Shown piece by piece: positions 46,005 to 57,481 of a stretch of DNA of 64,000 bases. The stretch is from Beverwykella pulmonaria (Eukaryota; Ascomycota; Dothideomycetes; Pleosporales; Melanommataceae). The translations under genes were made by a program, and so were the position numbers. The stretch lies in assembly GCA_001599595.1 (NCBI GenBank), contig BCHH01000012.1:760813-824812 (forward strand), given 5' to 3'. The notes under the pieces are model-generated. The model saw only the letters and a program-made list of their open reading frames with translations, made no database searches and was not told the DNA's origin. Position 1 is the first letter of the stretch. Each line of letters begins with the position of its first letter.

Positions 46005-49000
46005 ATGGCTCGAGGTCGAAGAAGTGCCGCGACAGAGGTGGTCGAAGAGGAGGAAGAGCAGGATACCGGCAACAAGCTCAGGTTCAACCAGCCGCTCGTC
46101 GGGCGTCCTGGCAAGCAAGTCAGCGTCGGCGACCTGTTGACGCGACTAAAGGCGCTGTGCGAAGAGCTGCGGGGGCTGGAGCAGGACGAGGCAGACCGGG
46201 AATCGCTGGAGCCCGTCGCGAAGGAATTGGCGCATCAGAGTCTGATACAGCACAAAGATGCGGGCGTTCGCGCGTGGACGGCGTGCTGCGTGGTGGACAT
46301 GTTTCGGCTTTGCGCCCCGGATGCGCCATACACGGCCCCACAGCTCAAGGTACACACATATGAAGCAACAGCACCAACTGTGACACCACTGACGCGTGGA
46401 ACCAGGACATATTCACTCTGATAGTCGTCAAGATCTTCCCCCTCATAGCCGACCCGTCGAACCCTTACAACGGCCAGCACTTGTATGTGCTGAAGTCGCT
46501 TGCCGAGTTCAAGAGCATTGTCCTCCTCACCGACATTCCCTCCTCGGGCCAACTCACCTCCTCGCTCTTCACGACATGTTTCGACGTTTTGTCCGGACCA
46601 TCCAAGGCAGTAAGCGGGGAGGAACTGAGCAAGAGCGTGGAACACCACATGACTGCTGTGCTGTCGATCCTGATCGACGAAGCGCCGTCCCTTTCGTCTG
46701 ATGTGGTGGATGTAATAGTAGCACAGTTTCTCTGGGCTGACCCTATAACGCTGGGCTCTGGCACATCCAAAGGCAAGAAGAATGCGCCTGTAGACGCAAG
46801 GCAGTCAACCTTGCGCCGCAAGGAAGCACCGCCTGCCTATAACATGGCGAAGAACTTGTGCAACGCTTGCCCCGAGAAAATTTCGCGCCTTGTTTCAACC
46901 TACTTCAGTTCTGTCATTGTCGACTTCACCTCAAATGGAAACGTCTCCTCGAAGCATCGAGCGCGCCACAGGGGAGACAGTGATGACGAATCGGACGACG
47001 AGGGAGCCAAAGGGCCTTCGGAAGAGGAGATCAATGATGCGAATAAAGCTCACCGACTGCTCCGAGAGCTGTGGCGGTGTTCTCCAGGTGTCTTACAAGA
47101 CATCATTCAACATTTGCAAGACGAATTGGGCACGGAGAATATTCAGCTGCGCCAGCTTGCAACAGAGACTTTTGGCGATATGATCTCAGGCATCGGGGCA
47201 GCAGGTCCGCCACCGCGCCCTGAGTTGAACCCTGCAGCATACCCATCACAAAGTCTTGCGCCTTCCGATTCTGTCCGCACGTATAATTTTCTCACTACGC
47301 CCACGTCACCAAATTCTTTCCCTACCCAACATCCGGCTGCATACCACGCTTTCTTGCAGCGCAAGTATGACAAGTCGCCCGTTATCCGTGCTTCATGGGC
47401 AACGAGTGTTGGTCGGATTCTTATGACATCAGCCGGAGGTGTGGGGCTTGATCCCGATGAAGAGCAAAAACTGCTCAAATCTTTCGCCGACTGTCTTATA
47501 GATAGCGACGAGCGAGTGCGACTAGCAGCTGTCAGGGTCATCGACCATTTCGAGTTTAACGACATTGTTCAGAAACTAGGGAGTAACGGTAGCATGTCTG
47601 ATCCTGGTTCTGTTCTCTCGAATCTCGCAGACAGAGTGAAAGACAAGAAGAATGTGCTTCATGCTGAGAGTATGAAGCTCCTGGGTAAGATCTGGGGTGT
47701 AGCAGAAGGCGCCATTGCTGAAGGCAACGAAAGAATCACCAGGCTATTAGGTCCCATACCCTCCCGGATCTTTGAGGCTTGCTACGTTAATGACCCAGAG
47801 ATCAATGTTCAAGTTGACCTCATCTTGTACGATGCTCTTCTGCCGCTTAGCTATCCGCCAATGAAACCAAGGGCAGCCGTCAATGGAGGATCGCAGGTTG
47901 TGAAAGATAGTCAACCGAGTGGTGATCAAGGCTACACAGAGGTGGAATTGGATAAGATTCGTGCCGAACGGCAGCTCGTACTCGTCAAGGGCCTCGAAGA
48001 GAAGGCCAAAAAGGTATTTTTCGCCAAACAGGGCAATCAAGCAGCCGGCGCGACTTATATGGAACAATTCCTGAAATTATGCGAAGAATACAACGGCGGC
48101 GTAATGAACTCAGGCGAGAAAGAGACCAAGAAGAAACTCGAAGGGCTCATCTCGTACTACGGCAAGACACTTCCAGACTCTGCACGAGTGGTAGAAGATC
48201 TTTGGAAGTTTGCCAAAGCTCATGACCGTCGAAGCTACCAGTTAATCCGCTTTTGCATGGCACCGGACAGCGACTATCGAAAAGTCTTCAAGTCAATTGT
48301 AAGGGGGTGATGATGCCAATTTATTATTCAATCGCTAATACATGCTCCAGAAAGAACTTCGGAAGAGGATAGAAGATGGCCAATCCAGCTCAACTCTTCT
48401 GGAGACCTTGATCCCGCTAGTTTACAGAGTCAGCCTTCTCTGCTACAGCAAGAGCCATGTACCCGCCATCATCGAATACACTCGCACTGATGAGAAGGGG
48501 CTAGGAGCGACCGCACACGAAGTTCTTAAGGAGATTTCCACGAAACATCCGAAAGTGTTCAAAACTCACGTCGCGGATCTTTGCAAAGCATTGGAAAGCG
48601 AGGCGCCAACGCAAAAGAAGCCGAATCCGCCGGGTGCCGTGGATGACCTTAAGGCATGTGCGGCCTTCGCGAAGAAATTCCCAGATGAGATCCCCGTGAA
48701 CACAAAGGAAAACCGAAAACTGATTCAGAGCTTCCTAAACTTTGCCCGATACGGTTCGCCCCCCAAAGCCGCAAAACATGCAATAACGATTCTCATGAGC
48801 AGTGACAACAAGAAGGAGATGCACGCAAAAGAGCTTTTGGCACAGGCCATCAAGGATTTCGATTATGGCTGTGATCACTTCCTGACTAAGCTTGCTGCAA
48901 TTAGCCAATTGGTACTCCTCGCCCCAAGTGAATGCGAAGAGGACGGAGATACCATCCTCGAAATAGCTGCGAACCGCACCCTCCTTAAAGCTCACTCTAC

Positions 49001-50630
49001 GTCGCCAGAGGCGGAAGAGGAATGGATGGAAACACCAGACGATGACATGGTTGCTCGAGTCTGGGCTCTCAGAATTCTCGTCAACCGATTACGCTCATTC
49101 TCTCCTGATACCGACATCAAGGAAACGGCTTCTCCTATCTATGCGATGCTGAATCGCATGGTTAAAGAAAATGGCGAAATTTCGAAGAAGAAAGTCACAC
49201 CTCAAGGCCACAGAAACCTCCAGCGGTTGCTCGCGGCCAACTTCCTCCTGAAACTCTCATGTTCCCGTCGGCTCGACGCTTTGTTGACGCCCGCAGATTT
49301 CAATGAACTCGCTCTGGTGACACATGATCCCCACCTTCAGATCCGCAAAGCATTCGCCACGAAGCTCATGAAATACCTGGGACAAAATCGACTCCCGACC
49401 CGCTATTACGCCATACTATTCCTGTGCGCCTACGAGCCCAACGAGAACCTCAAGGAGAGCATAATTACGTGGGTGCGATCACGGCGAGCTGCCTTTGCGA
49501 TCCGCAAAGAGACCACTCTTGAGACAGTCTTTGCCCGGTTACTCAGTCTCCTGGCTCATCATCCCGACTTCGATACTGACCACGCTACGCTGAAGATAAT
49601 GTCCGAGTACATTCTTTTCTATCTCAAATCTGTCGCCACCCCAGACAACCTCTCTCTCATCTACCATGTTGCACAACGAGTTAAAGGCGTAGCGGACGGC
49701 GTCGCTCCCTCGACACAGGCCAATGAAAACCTTTACGTTCTCTCAGATCTCGCCCAAGCCCTCCTTAGGATCTGGGAAGAGCAGAACGGATGGAGCATGC
49801 AGTCCTGGCCTGGGAAACTGAAACTACCCGCTGGGATATTCAAGCCATTGGAGAGCCACGAGCGCGCTCAGGAGATTGCAGATAAAGTATGGGTAGATGA
49901 AGATCTGACAGAAACGCTAGAGTCAACCGTTCGAGCAGCGTTGAAGAATAAAAAGAGGAAAGCTGCCGACAGCGGAGAGAAGTCGAGAAAAAAAGCGAAA
50001 GGCCCAAAGGAAAAGAAGGAGAAGGTCAAGCCAGAGAGACCAATCAAGACGCCTAAGAAGAAGAGGAGGAATAGTGATAATGATGACGAGACAAGAGACC
50101 GCGCGCCACAGTCTAGTGGTCCAAGGAGGAAGAGCGATCGGCGGAGCAATGCTAAAAGCTATGCTGAGGTGTCAAGTGATGAAGAAGACGACGATGCCCA
50201 GACTGGAGCCGAGGCGGATGAGGAGGAACACGAAGAGATGGCAGAGGAGAGTGAGAGTGAGAAGGCGACTCCTCCACTGGAGGAAGACGTAGAAATGGCG
50301 GACCAGGAGGAAGCACAGCCGGAAGAAGATTCGGAAGCCGAACCGGAGCCTGAACCGGAGCCTGAACCGCCGAAGAAAGCGGCAAGGGGGAGAGGCGGAA
50401 AGAAGACAAATGGAATTTCTTCGTCACCAGTGAAGCAGAAACGGAAACCTGCTGAACCGACGAAAAAGCTTGAACCTATGAAAGCGGCTACGCCGGCGAA
50501 GACATCAACACCTGTGAAGGCGGGCAAAGCCACAGCAAAGGGCAAGGCTAAACTGAATGGAGATATACCCTCATCCAGCCCTGTAGCGAATGGTATGACA
50601 ACTCGACGCAGTACACGCACGAGGAGCTAG
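46005..50630 (+). CDS. pds5: Sister chromatid cohesion protein Pds5 (BimD/Spo76)
   Basis: HEAT-repeat regulator that binds cohesin's Scc1 and Wapl and controls cohesion maintenance. Exons 46005-46349, 46406-48298, 48351-50630; 4518 nt, 1505 residues; introns 56 and 52 nt. The start ATG gives MARGRRSAATEVVEEEEEQD, then LRFNQPLVGRPGKQVSVGDL, typical of the family N-terminus. A HEAT array follows (VRAWTACCVVDMFRLCAPDA, NPYNGQHLYVLKSLAEFKSI, EYILFYLKSVATPDNLSLIY). The C-terminal ~200 residues are disordered and highly charged: Lys-rich KKRKAADSGEKSRKKAKGPK, then Glu-rich, then a Glu-Pro alternation (EPEPEPEPEPP near 50340-50370) and Lys/Pro/Ala-rich DNA-binding-like tail. The length fits fungal Pds5/BimD. 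Confidence 0.92.
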
Positions 50631-51486
50631 TCAACACTCGCTCCTCAGATATTTTATCAAGCCAAGGCTCTCGAGTCTCGCGTGTATGCTTTAATGTGGG
50701 CTTTAGCGTGGGACTTCCTCATTTCGTTGCTGCTTTCAGATTTAGAAAAAAAGTTGGTTGTACTCAGTACGCGTAAGCGTGTTTCTATCTGTCCCGATTA
50801 CATGTGGATGCACGATCAATGAGTGGGGAGTTCCAAAAAAGGTCATTTCGTAGTGTTATTGAGGTCTTAGTTGTCGTTTCTTTATGATACCTTACACGCA
50901 AACTGTATAGGAGAGGGTTCGGCGTGAATGAAATTTGTATGCTGGACAGCGGGTCACGTGTTTCTCTGCGGCAGATGGGACTGTAGCGTATAATGAGCGT
51001 GCATGTGTGAGTGTAGGATAGAAATATATACCGAACCATGTTCTTTGTCATTGTGTGCGCCATACTTCAGGGGATGTTTATGTCTAGTTGCAGTTGCTTG
51101 AGCGTCATCATGCTTCGGATTTTTGCAACTGAGCCACTTAATTTTGCTGTTCCATCTCTTTCAACACTCAAAAGTGAGTTCTTGAGCATGCTGCTCCAGG
51201 CTTCCATGTCTCCAGTACCGGCGCCGTCTTCTATCGGTCGTCATACCGTCGCTCTTTCCTCGCTGTTGGTGAAGTTGAGCCTGCAGGACGGACTTGTTAG
51301 CATAGAGGGCTCTTTTGTGAAATGTCCATTGTACAATATTAAGCCATTTGAGAATTACAAGAGCTATGCATGTCGTTCAAAGCACATAGCCTTTCCTAAG
51401 ACAAACTCTAACTAGTCCTTTTCAACAGGTTTCGCATCGTACACCTCCCCCGCTTACCCACCCATTATTACGTATCCATCCATCTA
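50631..51486. other. Intergenic, no firm gene
   Basis: 3' flank of pds5 and of the minus-strand GPI-type gene. An ATG frame at 51038-51415 (125 codons) is Ser/Leu/Phe-rich with a hydrophobic start, but it lies in two 3' flanks and shows no family signature. I do not call it. Confidence 0.45.
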
Positions 51487-52221
51487 TCAAACGCCTACTA
51501 AAACACCCATGCCAACGCCAACCATCCCCCCAACCAACAACCCTACATTCACCGTCGGCAACACCGCGGCCGCCGTTGATCTTGAGCTTGGCGTCTGGCT
51601 CGCCACCGTCGGTGCCTTTGTTGTGGGCGCCGGTGTCGGCGTCGATATAACGTTATCTGTGTATGTAGGCAGCGCGGTGAACCGCCCTGTCTTCGCCGTC
51701 AAGTACGAGTTTGGGATTGTGCTGAGAGTGAGACCCAGGGTTGTGAAGTGGTTGAGGTCTACAAGGGAAATTAGGGTAGCATATTCAAACTTTGTAAAGT
51801 TAGTGTGAGGTTTATTCAAGAGGTGTGGTGGAGGCGGTGGTGGTGGTAGTGTAGAAGGAGTTTCGTACAGCTGGCTCAGTAAAGTCAGACAGAATGAGGT
51901 CGCGGCAGAGTGGCTCGGAGTTGGAGGTGGATGGCGGAATGCATTCTTCGCCTTTGAGGCAGCAGTATCCGTTTCCGCAGTCTCGGGCGTCGGCGCCGCA
52001 GACACTGGAGGGGAGGGAGTTAGTGAGGGTTTGTGGAGTGGAGGTCGAGGCTTGGATGTGGTTTTGGGGCAAAGAAGAGTTCATAAGAGGAGATGGGGGT
52101 CTACCTACTCTTCGAATGTCAAAGTTAGGATTTGGCGTTTTGCCGGGCGGATAGCGGCGAGGGTTGGGCAGAAGACAGAAGCGAGGAGGAAGAGGACGAG
52201 GGATTGGAAGAATGGGATCAT
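51487..52221 (-). CDS. Secreted, probably GPI-anchored Cys-rich protein (exons partly uncertain)
   Basis: First exon 52221-52109 encodes a signal peptide (MIPFFQSLVLFLLASVFCPT, then LAA). After a 104-nt intron with a CTAAC branch site, exon 2 starts at 52004 and encodes CGADARDCGNGYCCLKGEEC, a small Cys-rich module, then PLCRDLIL. The far end (51700-51487) is in another frame and encodes a Thr/Pro/Ser/Ala-rich stalk and a hydrophobic C-terminus (VNVGLLVGGMVGVGMGVLVG), the usual shape of a GPI-attachment signal. A second intron is therefore required; one that fits is GTCTGA (near 51890) to CTCAG (near 51730), but this is not certain. A surface or wall protein is inferred. Confidence 0.6.
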
Positions 52222-53295
52222 GATTTCGTGTTCACAGACTAATACAGTAAAGACGTGGTGATGATGACGGTGAATTGGGGATTTGTGACTGCAAAGAGGT
52301 GCAAGAGATTAGCTTATCCCGGGATCTAGGCAGACTCGAGCTCGATAAAATATCTATCTACCTAGAACCAGCCTCCAAGGACTGAGGGCGAGACGTAGAT
52401 GTGATTGAGCCTAGTCAAGAGGGTGATTGGCGCTTCGTATTTAATCCATCATTTATGGCCAAGAGTTGCCTTTAAAGCCACAAGCCACTGAAGAGACAGG
52501 TGATGAACATATGATAGTGGCATTGGACTGAGGGCAGGACGTAGTTGTGATGGAGCCTAGTCTAGAGGGTGATTAGCGCTTCGTATTTGCACCCATCATT
52601 CATGGATAAGAGCTGCCTTTACAGCCACAAGTCACTGAAGAGACAAGCGATGAACACATGATAATAGCATTGGACTGAGGCTTGCAAGGCACATAGCCGA
52701 GTCTTGATTCGCCATCAATGACCTACGCCCCTTTACCTACAATATGCTGTTAACGAAATACCGTCTGAAGGAAACAACTCGTCCTTTCTGCAAAATGCAA
52801 CTTTAAAGTGTACACTTATATTGGCGCTGTCGCTTTGGTTCTGGAACATTTTGAAGACAACAAAGAAAAGGGAAAGATCGCAAATTGAGGGATATCTGTT
52901 GCACTTCCCGTTGTGCCATGGGCAAAGTACAAATTGGGACTCAAGTGCATCAGCAAGAAGTCCCGAGGTTCATCATATCATAAACACTATTGGCTACACT
53001 GACGTTATTCTTGGAATGACCAGGCTAGGCGAATATTGTTCAGGCGATCTCTACCATAACCGGGAACTGGGGGGCATGTATGTGGCGGTGGTGGCTTGGG
53101 CTGAATACAGAACATGGTGTTCGTACACGCGTTCCCAGGTTCCTCCAAAGGCTAGAACGATTGGCGATTGAGCCTTACCGTATGTTTGCTGTGGACCAAC
53201 TGACCGGTGAAATGGCGAAGCGCCTCCTGGTTGTTGTATAAAACGGGAAAGTTAAGGGAAACATAGCTTCGGGAAGCATCGCGAAGATCGCTAAG
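52222..53295. other. Intergenic with tandem duplication
   Basis: Holds the 146-bp tandem duplication (separate entry) and the upstream region of the membrane-protein gene at 53296. A frame at 52821-53171 lacks ATG and family features. Confidence 0.5.
52379..52671 (+). repeat. Tandem duplication, ~146-bp unit x2
   Basis: Copy 1 starts at 52379 and copy 2 at 52525; both begin GGACTGAGGGC and share GAGGGTGATT, GCGCTTCGTATTT, CACTGAAGAGACA and GATGAACA in the same order. A third start (GGACTGAGG) at 52672 then diverges. The copies differ by scattered substitutions, so the duplication is not recent. Confidence 0.9.
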
Positions 53296-55473
53296 ATGAA
53301 TAATAGTATTTCTCTTCAGAACCTTGGGCCGAACCAGGCTAGGGCAAATGTTTCGAATGCTCCTGCGACTTCTGGTATTTCGGCCACTGCGGTAACTTCA
53401 ACGACGCTAGTTACTTCGGTTGGGAGCACGCCTTCAACAATCAATCCTACTGCAACGAATCCTAATGCGACTACTCCTGCCTCATCAAATTCTACCCTAG
53501 CCAACCCTGGTTCATCTAGTTCTATAGCAGCCAATCCTGCTACAACTACCGCCGCTACCGCCAGTCCTACTACAACGACACCCACAACAACCAATCCTTT
53601 ACCAACTAATATAACTCCTCTGCAATCAACTCATAATCTACCACCACAATCAAGACGTCGCACATTACGCTTCCGCCTCAGATACTGGCTCAAACCCACC
53701 ATCGCGCTCCTATTCTACGGCCTCACGCTCTACGTGGCTTCCACCGCATCAATGCGGTACACTCTTCTCGGGCGCGTATCCCCTCTACTTGGCAATTGGT
53801 TCTTGACCTTACTCGCCAAAGCCGGCGACATCACTTTCGCCTTTGCCGTTGAAGACGCTTTCGACACGCTGACATGGAGGAAGCTAAAAGAGAGGAAAAA
53901 GGTAAGTGGGGCGGATGAATTCGGTGGGATCAGATTGTACTGGTTCCTGGCATTGCTGTCGAGTACAGGTGTGGAAGGGCTAGTTAAGATTTTGTGGAAG
54001 TCGTTGAGTAAGAGGACGGCGAAGTGGACTGCAGGGAAATGGTCGCTCATACGACTAACATTCCTCGTGGTGCTGATACCTGGACCTGGTATAATCTTAA
54101 TGTGTAGGTGCTCCAGAAATTCTTACTGTTACGAGTAGAGAGGAGCTTACATGTCTCCCAGCGCAGGTCCAACAGAAGCAAGTCTACTTTCCCATAAGGA
54201 CCATGGACGTTTCCGGAGGCCTTGGAGTCTACGATCCCCGAATCGCGACCTACGCTTCCGTCTGGAATCCCGAGCTCTCTAAGCTCGTGCAGTCAATGCT
54301 GCGGGATCGATCGATAGCTTGGCCTGTTGATGCAATTAGTAAGGCGTGTAGGAGTAGCGACTCTTGCACTTCGTATCTTCTTGCTGGACCGTACCAGACT
54401 GTGTCTCCTTGGCCTTTTACAGTTGAGAATGACGGTGTAGATGGGTTCCGCTTAAATAACGCCCCGTTCTACCAAGTCGAGCTCTGGGACCCAACCCCAA
54501 ATTTGACTTTTAGCGAGTCGAAGGACTGCACGCTTTATGGGGGGTTCGACGCTGCATACGAATATTCAACGTTGATGTGTATTTCACAGCAGAATTCGGA
54601 TGGTCTGCTTGCTGCAGGTATGTCAATTCCACTCGCTTATTACTGTTGAAAGTTGGAAAGCATAGACACTGACGTAACTCAGGTTGGAAATCTTGTCAAG
54701 GGGGCTACGCGCCAAACGGCACATGTATCTGGCCTGGTGCCGTTGGTGGCAAAGCGGGTTGGAGCACTTACCTTCAGTTCTACCGCCGAAAAGCCACTAT
54801 CACGTTCTCTCGCTCTGATCTCGAAATTCAGGAAGTGACATCTCTCTCTTTAGCCATTCCCCAGCAGATCACTCCAACCTCGCTGTTTGAATCTCTCAAT
54901 AGCATTTTATACCGACCCAACTTGACGACTAACGATATCCACTACGACCGGAAATCCCAGCAATACATCCTCACGCAAGTCATCGGCTCGAATCTATGGT
55001 TCTCGTTGAATGCACGAGCATCAGGAAGTCCTTTTGCCCGAGACTGGCTTCGAAACTTGGTTACCCTGCCTGTCTACATCTTCCAACCCACAATCCTTGC
55101 CATTGGCTCGCAAATCCCCGCTACTATCGACGGGACCGTCGTCCAACCGAATCTCCCTAAAGAGAACTATATCCAAGGCTCGTATTGTGTCGTGGATACA
55201 CGCTCGGTGCCGAGGTGGCAGACAGTCGTCGGATATGCGGTCGCGGCCTGGATCGTGCTCATGTTTGTGGGGATTGGGAAGTGGAGGGCGTTATTTTGGA
55301 GGGATATCGAGACGCCTGATTTTCCAATGTTGGATTTGGAGGCAATAGGAGAACTCTTGGACGATAATAGGAAGCGAGTAGGATGGAGGGAGAGGTTTAA
55401 TGGGGAACAGTATGAAGGTGGGAGTGTGTTGGATCAAGCGGGGGATTTGAGGATTGGGTTGAGGATGGTTTGA
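53296..55473 (+). CDS. Multipass membrane protein with Ser/Thr/Asn-rich N-terminus
   Basis: Exons 53296-54103, 54162-54617, 54683-55473; 2055 nt, 684 residues. The exon-1 donor could instead be at 54089 (same phase). The first ~110 residues are a low-complexity Ser/Thr/Ala/Asn/Pro region with repeated Asn-Pro words. Hydrophobic segments follow: PTIALLFYGLTLYVASTA (about 135-152), IRLYWFLALLSSTGVEGLV, and WSLIRLTFLVVLIPGPGI. A long loop starting TMDVSGGLGVYDPRIATY has paired cysteines (CRSSDSC, CTLYGG, SCQGGYAPNGTC). A last helix (VVGYAVAAWIVLMFVGI) precedes a cytosolic tail. The layout resembles lineage-restricted fungal membrane proteins with a large exterior domain. Function unknown. Confidence 0.75.
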
Positions 55474-55590
55474 GGGGATGGATGGGAAGTTTGCTGCCTC
55501 CGTACAGAGTCAAGAGGGAAGAGCTCTAGCTATAGGAAGGGAAGATAACCAATGTGTACGGAATTTTCAAACTTAGAAGGGAATAGTTCA

Positions 55591-55616
55591 TGTAATATAG
55601 CTGCCCATTGACCTAG
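55591..55616 (+). repeat. 26-bp direct repeat, left copy
   Basis: TGTAATATAG followed by CTGCCCATTGACCTAG; pairs with 56367-56392 with two mismatches. Confidence 0.85.
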
Positions 55617-56366
55617 AAGAAGTGTGATTGTAAAGCTTATAGATGCTAAGAAACTGGAATTTAGTAGAGCCTTATACTTTTAGACAGAATTATCTCTCAA
55701 GCCACAATTCTGACAGACCAACACGCCGAAATGTCGCACACAAGCATTACACAAAGCTCTGCAGCTCTACTTCTCCTTTCTTCTTCTCCCACAGCTAACA
55801 AAACAGCTACAACTGCAGGTCATTATAGCAACACAAGCGCAAACTGCCCCTCCCTAAGTTATGCCTAAGGCCACTTCTTTAAGCACGCTCGTCTGCTACG
55901 CTACTACCAACGCCACAGGTCATAGGCACAGACGCAACTCCCCCAATTTCTTACTATGCCACCAGGCCCTATATAATGCCTCTGGCTTATAGATTTGTAC
56001 ATGTCTAGCCTCAATCCTTGTACGTGCCTCATGCTTCTACCAGCAAATAATTATAATACAGCTACGCTTACTGACAAGATCTTTATCAACCATAAGAAGA
56101 TTTGTATCTGTACCCTTTGGCAGAAGATAGAAAGCAACAAGCTAACTACCCCTAAAGAGAAGAGCTACCTGCTTGCCCTTGCTGCGTTTTCTCTTGCCGT
56201 ACACATTCTACAAATCTAATTGGGATAGAATCCGCCTGGAGAGTAGGGAGGTGTGGTCACAGACTTGCTATGAGGAGAAAGCCCCATCATTAGGCGCTAA
56301 TCGAAGCTCCCCTAAGTTTCTCATTGTGTCTTCTAATTGTGACCTCGTGAAGTCTGTCACACCGTG

Positions 56367-56392
56367 TGTAACATACCTGCCCATTGACCTAG
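56367..56392 (+). repeat. 26-bp direct repeat, right copy
   Basis: TGTAACATAC followed by CTGCCCATTGACCTAG; pairs with 55591-55616. Confidence 0.85.
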
Positions 56393-57481
56393 TTCCAGCT
56401 ATGAGGAAAAAGTTGAGCAACTCCGCTGTTGTCTCTGTCCATGTTTTCGCGCTAATTAGATCTAATACAAAATAAATACCTAATACCATGTTGAGCTGCA
56501 AATATAACACAGAACTAATGCATAGGAAGGCAGAGGCGTAATCACCCCTCATTCGCAGACAATAGCGTGCTGGAGTTGAGCAGGGTGAATATTTCGAGAA
56601 TCGCTCATATTGTGGGCTCTAAGAGACGGAGTCAGGAAAATGGAAGACGTCTAAAAAACCTCCTGAGGGTGATGAAATTGCGACAGAAAACATAGAGGAC
56701 AGAACCCCACCACTGCGCTGCCCGAAATCTGAAGCCATCCAATCACACTCCCTTGCTGCACGTGAGCTCGCGAAACCAGCCAGATATGGTCTTCGTATTC
56801 GCGATAGGACACCAGGACTGGAAAGTGTCCATCCGACCATCGGAATCTGAGAAGGGACCTTTATAAAGAGAGCATTCGCCTGCTAAATATTGGGATGATC
56901 GTCTACGTCCCTCCGGACGACTGCCCATGAGCTAGCTTCAAGCTCAGCGTTAACGCTCATTCCCATCGACACCATTTCATCTCTTTCAATGTAAGACTGT
57001 ACTTCACACTCTTCTTTTTCTTTGATCGTGTTATGATGGAGTTCGTCCATTTGCTGGCCATGTCGATTCTTTAGAATTTCGAAAGCGGCTGAGAGCTTTG
57101 ATCTGCACAACCCCTCTCCACATATACGTTCCCGTGCACAAGAGGCCGCCGTTTCTTCAAGTGGTTTGCCCAACAAACTCTCTGCAACCGGGTTTCGAAC
57201 CTGCGACCGAGCGATGTGACTAATGCCAGAGAATTTACGGTACGGCTCAAGCGGTCGTCGCCTTCGATTGGTGCTTCCCAAATACGAGCCGTTACTTGGC
57301 GTCCAGCGCCTTTAGCGTTGACGGTCCCTGTTCCAAGGTTCTATTTTCGTCTCTCGTTCTTCAGTTTGTTTCCAGTCATCACTTTCCCCTCGGTTGAGGC
57401 GTTCCGCAATATCCACAGTCCACCAGAGCTGCTTTTCTTCTTGTCCACACCCTCGATATTCCAAGACTCCTCCGAACCTAG

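Larger units (their letters stand above)
55474..57481. other. Intergenic with repeat debris
   Basis: Between the membrane-protein gene and the Zn2Cys6 regulator. The 55591-56392 part is bounded by a 26-bp direct repeat (separate entries) and holds fragments of coding-like sequence, for example near 56060-56215. The last 250 bases are the regulator's upstream region, with a T/C-rich stretch. No intact gene. Confidence 0.5.

Noticed and set aside
51038..51415. 125-codon ATG frame downstream of pds5
   Set aside because: Sits between two convergent 3' ends, with a generic hydrophobic start and no domain.
52821..53171. 116-codon plus-strand frame
   Set aside because: Begins with TTG, has no ATG in a good context and no domain signature.
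57170..57215. GGTTCGAAACC on the minus strand, like a tRNA B-box
   Set aside because: The T-arm does not pair (two of five base pairs fail) and no A-box or acceptor stem can be placed.
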